Of a stretch of DNA of 46,029 nt, positions 41,016-46,029 are shown piece after piece. The first letter of the stretch is position 1. Every line of letters starts with the position of its first letter. The translations under genes and the position numbers were made by a program. The stretch lies in the NCBI GenBank assembly GCA_937958015.1, contig CALGOA010000041.1:1-46029 (forward strand), written 5' to 3'. The notes beneath the pieces are model-generated. The model had not been told where the DNA came from. It did not search any database and saw nothing but the letters and a program-made list of their open reading frames with translations. This stretch comes from an uncultured Acidimicrobiales bacterium (GTDB lineage Bacteria; Actinomycetota; Acidimicrobiia; Acidimicrobiales; SZUA-35).

Positions 41016-42857
41016 CTAGTCGAGTTTGCGGACCGCTCCGGTATCGGCGCTCGTGACCATGCTGGCATAGGCCCGAAGGGCGAGGGTCACCTTACGATGG
41101 CGGTCTCGAGGGGTAAAGGCGTCGGCACCTCGCGCCTCCTCAGCGGTTCGACGGGCAGCCAACGTGGCATCGTCGACGTCGAGGGTGATCGATCGGCTGG
41201 GGATGTCGATGCTGATCGGATCGCCCGTTTCGACCAACGCAATCGTGCCACCAGCCGCCGCCTCGGGTGAGGCGTGCCCGATCGACAGCCCGGAGGTTCC
41301 ACCGGAGAACCGACCATCGGTGAGCAACGCACACTCTTTGCCCAGTCCACGACTCTTGATGTAGGTGGTCGGATACAGCATCTCCTGCATGCCGGGTCCA
41401 CCTTTGGGACCCTCGTATCGCACGACGACCACATCGCCGCTCTGCACCTCTTCGCCGAGGATTCCCTCGACTGCGTCGTCCTGGCTTTCGTACACCCGAG
41501 CGGTGCCGGAGAAGGTGAAGTTGCTCTCGTCGACCCCTGCGGTCTTCACGATGCAACCGTTCTCGGCGATGTTTCCGTACAGGACCGCCAGGCCACCCTC
41601 GGACGTGTAGGCGTTTTCAACGTTCCGGATGCAGCCGTCTTCACGGTCCACATCGAGACTTGGCCAGCGGGTGCTCTGGCTGAACGCCACCTGAGTGGGG
41701 ATCCCGGCCGGCCCCGCGGAGAACAGCTGTTTCGCTGCGGGGGTCGCAGTAGGACGGGCGATGTCCCATTGATCCAGCGCGCTTCCCAACGAGTCGCTAT
41801 GCACCGTGGGGACGGTGGTGTCGATGAGTCCGCCCCGGTCGAGCTCACCCAGGATGCCCATGATCCCGCCGGCTCGGTGAACGTCTTCCATGTGGTACTT
41901 CTCGGTGCTCGGAGCCACTTTGCAGATGTTGGGAATCCGGCGGCTGATGGCGTCGATGTCGCTCATCGTGAAATCGTGACCGGCTTCGTGGGCGGCAGCC
42001 AGGATGTGAAGAACGGTGTTGGTGCTGCCGCCCATCGCAATATCGAGGACCATTGCGTTCTCGAACGCCGTGGTGCTAGCGATGTTGCGGGGAAGGACAG
42101 ACTCGTCGTCTTTCTCGTAGTAGCGACGAGCCAGGTCGACGATGGTGCGGCCCGCGGTCAGGAACAATTCCTCCCGATCGCTGTGAGTTGCCAGCGTCGA
42201 GCCGTTGCCCGGCAACGACAGTCCCAAGGCCTCGGTGAGACAGTTCATGCTGTTCGCGGTGAACATTCCCGAGCAGGAGCCACAGGTGGGGCAGGCCGAC
42301 CGCTCGATGGCGGCGACGTCTTCATCGCTGACGTCGGAGTTTCCGGCGCTCATCATGGCGGAGATGAGGTCGACCTTGACCTCGCCACCGGCCAGTTTGG
42401 TCTTGCCGGCCTCCATCGGCCCGCCGCTGACGAACACGGTGGGGATGTTGAGCCGCAGGGCCGCATTCAGCATGCCGGGGGTGATCTTGTCGCAGTTGGA
42501 AATACACACCAACGCATCGGCGCAATGGGCATTCACCATGTACTCGACCGAATCGGAGATCAGGTCCCGGCTGGGCAGGCTGTAGAGCATCCCGCCATGG
42601 CCCATCGCAATACCGTCGTCGACGGCGATCGTGTTGAACTCTTTCGCAACACCGCCGGCCCGCTCGATCTCACGGGCTACCAACTGGCCGAGATCTTTGA
42701 GGTGCACGTGGCCCGGCACGAACTGGGTGAACGAGTTCGAGATCGCAATGATCGGTTTGTCGAAATCGTCGTCGGTCATTCCGGTGGCGCGCCACAGGGC
42801 CCTGGCACCTGCCATGTTCCGACCGTGGGTCGTGGTACGGGAGCGATATTCAGCCAT
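41016..42857 (-). CDS. ilvD: Dihydroxy-acid dehydratase
   Basis: Third step of valine/isoleucine synthesis, removing water from the dihydroxy acid with an iron-sulfur cluster. It has 613 residues, close to the E. coli enzyme. Cys122 ([12 protein letters not shown]) and Cys195 ([16 protein letters not shown]) are cluster ligands. At the first motif it has [13 protein letters not shown] rather than the PCN-type Cys motif of [2Fe-2S] forms, so it belongs to the E. coli-like group. TAGCCT lies 6 nt before the ATG. It stands apart from the ilvBNC operon. Confidence 0.97.
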   Translation of the reverse strand: MAEYRSRTTTHGRNMAGARALWRATGMTDDDFDKPIIAISNSFTQFVPGHVHLKDLGQLVAREIERAGGVAKEFNTIAVDDGIAMGHGGMLYSLPSRDLISDSVEYMVNAHCADALVCISNCDKITPGMLNAALRLNIPTVFVSGGPMEAGKTKLAGGEVKVDLISAMMSAGNSDVSDEDVAAIERSACPTCGSCSGMFTANSMNCLTEALGLSLPGNGSTLATHSDREELFLTAGRTIVDLARRYYEKDDESVLPRNIASTTAFENAMVLDIAMGGSTNTVLHILAAAHEAGHDFTMSDIDAISRRIPNICKVAPSTEKYHMEDVHRAGGIMGILGELDRGGLIDTTVPTVHSDSLGSALDQWDIARPTATPAAKQLFSAGPAGIPTQVAFSQSTRWPSLDVDREDGCIRNVENAYTSEGGLAVLYGNIAENGCIVKTAGVDESNFTFSGTARVYESQDDAVEGILGEEVQSGDVVVVRYEGPKGGPGMQEMLYPTTYIKSRGLGKECALLTDGRFSGGTSGLSIGHASPEAAAGGTIALVETGDPISIDIPSRSITLDVDDATLAARRTAEEARGADAFTPRDRHRKVTLALRAYASMVTSADTGAVRKLD

Positions 42858-42863
42858 GGCTAC

Positions 42864-42869
42864 AGGCTA
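42864..42869 (-). promoter_or_regulatory. -10 box, leaderless ilvD
   Basis: TAGCCT on the minus strand, 6 nt before the ATG. Confidence 0.4.
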
Positions 42870-42913
42870 TTGCACGGTCGCACCGGCCCGGCAAGCGGAA
42901 ATCACGCCGACGA

Positions 42914-43465
42914 TCAACAGCGATCGGCGAACAGCGCCTTGCCCATCGCCGCCCATTCATAGATCGTGCGCCCCAGTCGCCGTCGGTTCTCGTTCACGCT
43001 GACGGCAGTTTGAATCCGCCCGTCGAAACAACGACCGAGCAACATGTGACTACGGGTGATGTGGTCATCGGCGGTTACAAGGATGACCGAATCCCAGCCC
43101 TGCGCGCTCGCTTCCGCTGCCGTGGCTCGAGCGTTTCCGAACGTCGAGCGAGGATCCGACAGCCTGCAAGCGGTTTCGAATGCGTAGTCGGACCCATCGC
43201 AGATCGCGGCCTCCAATGGACGCTGGTCACGGTCGGTCGCAATGAAGAGCACCGGGGCGAGACCCTGATCCATCAGCTCGAGCGCACGGTCGAACCGAAC
43301 GTCTTCCCTCGCCCCGCCCGGAAAGACCACGATGGCATCGGCCGGTTCAAGAATCTCGGTGACCTGAGGATTCACGAACCATCGGTTGGTCAGGAACGCG
43401 AACAACCCACCGGCAATGAGGACAGCAGAGACGAACACGAGCGAACGCTTCTTACGTTTGGTCAT
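42914..43465 (-). CDS. YdcF/DUF218 family membrane-anchored protein
   Basis: A 183-residue protein with a basic start, one membrane helix (about 8-26) and an outside DUF218 domain. Family motifs are DAIVVFPGGAREDVRFDRAL and NARATAAEA followed by VILVTADDHITRSHMLL. Members of this family take part in envelope processes, but the reaction here is unknown. A hairpin CCGACG-GCGT-CGTCGG (43495-43510) lies in the gap upstream. It is divergent from the thioredoxin-like gene across 229 bases. Confidence 0.8.
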   Translation of the reverse strand: MTKRKKRSLVFVSAVLIAGGLFAFLTNRWFVNPQVTEILEPADAIVVFPGGAREDVRFDRALELMDQGLAPVLFIATDRDQRPLEAAICDGSDYAFETACRLSDPRSTFGNARATAAEASAQGWDSVILVTADDHITRSHMLLGRCFDGRIQTAVSVNENRRRLGRTIYEWAAMGKALFADRC

Positions 43466-43694
43466 CTGGACCGGCCAGAGCTACGACAACCTCCGACGGC
43501 GTCGTCGGCACTCTGGCGCACGCAGGATTGAATCACGTCCGGAATGGTAGGCGACCACTATGGGCAGGGTCTTTCGCTCCGTTTTCGGGTCGCAGAGATA
43601 GTCACGAGGGGAATCAAACCGCTCGACGTTCGGTTCTTCGCCCCGCAAGGCCAGGAACCGGTCGGTCTTTGCGGTTGCCTACCAAGGAGTCCTC
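43466..43694. other. Intergenic region between divergent genes
   Basis: 229 bases without a convincing ORF. It holds a perfect 6-bp hairpin (43495-43510) and a weaker folded stretch near 43634-43661 (GGTTC pairing with GAACC around GCC/GGC). I recognise no known riboswitch or regulator site. The thioredoxin-like gene has a good AAGGAG site at its end. Confidence 0.4.
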
Positions 43695-44336
43695 ATGTCC
43701 CGATCCCGATTTGCTGCCGTGTCTGTCGCCGTGTTCTTCGGCGGGGCCGTAACGCTGTTCCAGCTGCGGGACACCGACTCCACCGCCACGGTAGAGGTAG
43801 CTGGAACCTCGGCGGATGAGAATGCTGCACAGGACGAACCTGTGTCAGCTCCAACCACCACTGCGCCGCTGGAGACGGCGCCGGAAAATCTGGGCCCGGT
43901 CCCAGAATTGGTCCAGCTGGACGGTTGGCTGCAGACCGACGGTGATTCGTTCGACACCGTAAAGGGTGAGGTGACGATCGTGCAGTTCTGGACCTACGGC
44001 TGTTACAACTGCACCAATACGCTCCCCCACCTTCAGGAGATTTACGCAAACCACAAAGACGACGGTTTGGAGATCATCGGTGTCCACTCGCCCGAGTTCG
44101 AACGTGAAGAGGATCCGGTTGGCATTCAGGAAGCCGCCGACCGGCTCGGTGTCAGCTGGCCGATCGCGCTCGATACCCAGAAGAAGAACTTCCGCTCGTG
44201 GCAGGGGGCCCGACGTTTCTGGCCCCGCACGTTCATCATCGATCAGAACGGCGACATCCGCTTCGACAAGATCGGTGAGGGTAAGTACCAAGAGATCGAG
44301 GCCACCGTTGCCTATCTGCTTGAGAACGGCGCCTGA
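43695..44336 (+). CDS. Membrane-anchored thioredoxin-like protein (TlpA/DipZ type)
   Basis: A 213-residue protein: an N-terminal membrane helix or signal (about 6-22), an acidic/Thr linker and an extracytoplasmic thioredoxin fold. The redox motif is C103-YN-C106 in FWTYGCYNCTNTLP, and the WPRTFIIDQNG loop carries the cis-Pro region. Its motif style matches DipZ/TlpA-like thiol oxidoreductases. AAGGAG lies 5 nt before the ATG. A CcdA-like electron donor follows 24 bases later, so the two probably work together on envelope disulfides. Confidence 0.88.
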   Translation: MSRSRFAAVSVAVFFGGAVTLFQLRDTDSTATVEVAGTSADENAAQDEPVSAPTTTAPLETAPENLGPVPELVQLDGWLQTDGDSFDTVKGEVTIVQFWTYGCYNCTNTLPHLQEIYANHKDDGLEIIGVHSPEFEREEDPVGIQEAADRLGVSWPIALDTQKKNFRSWQGARRFWPRTFIIDQNGDIRFDKIGEGKYQEIEATVAYLLENGA

Positions 44337-44360
44337 GCCGGCGAGACCGGCACGTCGGCC

Positions 44361-44951
44361 ATGCTGAACCTCTTTGGCGAGGGACTCGCCACCGCGTTCT
44401 TCCCCTGCACCCTGGTGCTCGCGGTTCCTGGACTGGCGGTCACCCTGGCCGGTCGACGGTTCGCCGGCGCAACCCTGGGCGCGTTCCTCGCCGCCTTGAT
44501 CCTCGGCTCGTGGCTCAGATTCGCGGGGTGGATCGACGTGATGCCCTCGTTGATCACCGGTGCCGGTCTTCTGCTCGCTGCCGCCCTCGTTACCCGGGGT
44601 GACGGAGACCGCTCGCTGGTCATGCGTGCGATCGCTGGCGTTGGCGCCGGTGTTGCGACAGGCTCGTTGTGGCGACCCTGCGTCGGGATCGAGTTCGGCG
44701 AGGTGCTGACCAATCTCGACACCGCCGGGCCGGTCGGCCTGGTACAGATGATCGTCTACACCGTTGGGGTCACCGCGCCGCTCATCGCTCTGGCCGGAGC
44801 CTCCCACGCAGCACCCTCGACATGGTCGGACCGCATCGGCCCCGCACTGGGCTGGTTCGGTGGCGGGGTCTTGGCGCTACTGGGTCTTGCGGTCATCGCC
44901 GGCCTCGACGAACGCGTGATCAACCGCCTCTTCCAACTCAGCAGCTTCTAA
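44361..44951 (+). CDS. CcdA/DsbD-like membrane thiol-electron carrier
   Basis: A 196-residue membrane protein with about six hydrophobic segments. The paired Cys are C16 (FFPCTLVLAVPG) and C107 (WRPCVGIEFG), the CcdA pattern. It would pass electrons from cytoplasmic thioredoxin to the thioredoxin-like protein encoded just upstream. No cytochrome c assembly genes are nearby, so general envelope thiol reduction is as likely as cytochrome work. Confidence 0.85.
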   Translation: MLNLFGEGLATAFFPCTLVLAVPGLAVTLAGRRFAGATLGAFLAALILGSWLRFAGWIDVMPSLITGAGLLLAAALVTRGDGDRSLVMRAIAGVGAGVATGSLWRPCVGIEFGEVLTNLDTAGPVGLVQMIVYTVGVTAPLIALAGASHAAPSTWSDRIGPALGWFGGGVLALLGLAVIAGLDERVINRLFQLSSF

Positions 44952-44982
44952 CCCACCGCCCCCCCTTTCCCCAAAAATCGTC

Positions 44983-45009
44983 GGGCCACCACAATTGTTG
45001 TGGTGGCCC
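44983..45009. terminator. Bidirectional intrinsic terminator
   Basis: A perfect 12-bp stem GGGCCACCACAA/TTGTGGTGGCCC with loop TTG between convergent genes. On the minus strand it is followed by GATTTTTGGGG; the + side has only a short GTTTG. Confidence 0.85.
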
Positions 45010-45060
45010 AACGCCGTTTGAGAAGAATGTGCTGTGCCGACGACAGATCGGCTCCGGCTT

Positions 45061-46029
45061 CTACACCCCGACGGGTTCGTCCTTGTCCACCACCGGGGGC
45101 GCCGGAGCGGGCGGAACATTGGCTCGCCGAGCTTCGGCGGCGGCTTCCTGACGTCGACGCCAGGCCCGATAGGCGAAGAAGGCAATCGGGAAGACCCAGA
45201 TGAACGGAAGGACGAAGCCGAGGGTGACCAGCACGATGCCGATCAGGGCGGCCAGGCCGCTCAGACCGATGCGCAGGCCTTCACCGAATCCGGGGGCGGT
45301 CTCGCGGGGGAAGACGCTGATCGACCTGTCGGCGGTCGCCTTGGCCGTGTCGGAGGCGAGTTCCGGATCGTCGGAATCGGCGGCCGGCACGGCAGTGGCC
45401 TGCACCTTGGCTGAGCTAAGGATGCGGGTGCCCTCGGCGGTGAACTCGTGAACAAAGACCAGCGTCTGGCCCGGCTCCAGCGGTTCGTCGAGGGTTCCCT
45501 CGACCAACTGCAGATCGTCCAACTCCAGATCGAGAGCGGCGTCTTGTAGATCCAGACCGACGAAGGCCGTCTCTCCCACATTGCGAACCTCAAAGCAGAT
45601 GCTCACTTCGGAACCGGTCTCGGCGCTTTCGGTCTGGGCGCCACAGTTGAAACCGCCGTCGTGACCACGATGCATGCTGGTGGCGAGGGCGATCTCGGGC
45701 GTGGGTTTCGCGGCGGGAACCGTCTCGAGCAGTGAGACGGTGATGGTGGAGAGCGCTACCTGATTCTCCAGCGTGCGGAGCTGGCCTCGCAAGGTCTCGA
45801 GGTCGGTCTCCCGGTTCCGGAGTTCATTCTCGAACGTGGCGATCTGGGTGAGGTCGGTCGCCCCTGCGAGGAAACCGCGCAGTCGTTCCACGCTCAGTTC
45901 GGTCGAGGTGATCCGGCTCTGCAGGTCAACCACCCGACCGGTGACATCGGTGGCATCGACCTGTTTCTCCACGAGGTCGCCCACTCCCGACAGCTGGTTC
46001 AGCACCCGCTGGAAATCACTCGGTGGTAC
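45061..46029 (-). CDS. DUF4349 membrane protein, N-terminus beyond the window
   Basis: The last 322 or so residues of a protein that runs off the right edge; the frame is open to base 46029. The DUF4349 signature is visible: VTGRVVDLQSRITSTELSVE, then ENELRNRETDLETLRGQL (a coiled coil) and VALSTITVSLLE. A middle domain with two Cys follows, then a membrane helix pair (GLSGLAALIGIVLVTLGFVL and IWVFPIAFFAYRAW) and a basic, Pro-rich tail. DUF4349 proteins are usually lipoproteins or membrane proteins of unknown role. A GTG at 46005 is internal, not the start. Confidence 0.85.
   Translation of the reverse strand, partial: VPPSDFQRVLNQLSGVGDLVEKQVDATDVTGRVVDLQSRITSTELSVERLRGFLAGATDLTQIATFENELRNRETDLETLRGQLRTLENQVALSTITVSLLETVPAAKPTPEIALATSMHRGHDGGFNCGAQTESAETGSEVSICFEVRNVGETAFVGLDLQDAALDLELDDLQLVEGTLDEPLEPGQTLVFVHEFTAEGTRILSSAKVQATAVPAADSDDPELASDTAKATADRSISVFPRETAPGFGEGLRIGLSGLAALIGIVLVTLGFVLPFIWVFPIAFFAYRAWRRRQEAAAEARRANVPPAPAPPVVDKDEPVGV

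Noticed and set aside
41274-42962. 562-aa open frame antisense to ilvD
   Set aside because: It is a mirror of the strong codon bias of ilvD; the minus-strand gene is unmistakable.
43528-43819. Small ORFs in the gap before the thioredoxin-like gene
   Set aside because: They run into the real gene in other frames and show no protein-like features.

Overview
The window is GC-rich, densely packed bacterial chromosome. It most resembles a free-living, aerobic, high-GC actinobacterium of the Acidimicrobiia/Ilumatobacter type. The reasons are family-level: an NDMA-type (mycofactocin-linked) alcohol dehydrogenase, a DUF4032 protein, an ArfA-like BON/OmpA protein, Thr-rich secreted lipoproteins, an actinobacterial-style ilvB leader peptide, a GlnR-like site before amt, and many start codons placed 6-8 nt after a TANNNT -10 box (leaderless transcription). 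This placement is inference. I recognise no tRNA, rRNA, CRISPR array, prophage or insertion sequence.

Layout. 1-1106: end of leuC, then leuD. 1219-4973: a secreted beta-propeller lipoprotein converging on serA across a strong hairpin. 5047-8097: FAD oxidoreductase and methyltransferase, divergent from a DUF4032 kinase-like gene. 8099-14172: aspC / S9 peptidase / alpha-beta hydrolase operon, msrB, a 2-oxoglutarate-type oxygenase and two tiny membrane proteins. 14251-18521: cyclophilin, a Thr-rich lipoprotein, metY behind a palindrome, and an enoyl-CoA hydratase. 18573-22743: glpD and hpt (divergent), a VOC protein, and amt behind a GlnR-like site. 22865-27119: ilvB-ilvN-yczE-ilvC preceded by a leader peptide and attenuator. 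27197-28617: an unrecognised overlapping pair of membrane proteins. 28792-33646: alcohol dehydrogenase, ArfA-like protein, aroQ and an HD-GYP protein with an outside domain. 33668-37281: small ORF, hydrolase, second metY-like gene and 3-hydroxyacyl-CoA dehydrogenase. 37282-37954: a 673-base non-coding gap holding a candidate ~470-nt structured RNA that ends in an intrinsic terminator just before a superfamily II helicase gene. 39691-46029: NamZ-like muramidase lipoprotein, ilvD, YdcF-like protein, thioredoxin/CcdA pair and a DUF4349 protein cut by the window edge.

How the genes work together. Most genes serve amino-acid synthesis and nitrogen/sulfur supply: branched chain (leuCD, ilvBNC, ilvD), serine (serA), aspartate (aspC), homocysteine (two metY-like genes), aromatic (aroQ) and ammonium uptake (amt). 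Others handle lipid and alcohol carbon (enoyl-CoA hydratase, 3-hydroxyacyl-CoA dehydrogenase, glpD, NDMA-type dehydrogenase) and envelope or redox upkeep (msrB, thioredoxin/CcdA, NamZ, ArfA-like, lipoproteins).

The most unusual item is the structured RNA plus terminator before the helicase (37432-37954). It does not match the hallmarks of RNase P RNA, tmRNA, 6S RNA, SRP RNA or self-splicing introns that I know. It could be a free-standing RNA or a long regulatory leader of the helicase.
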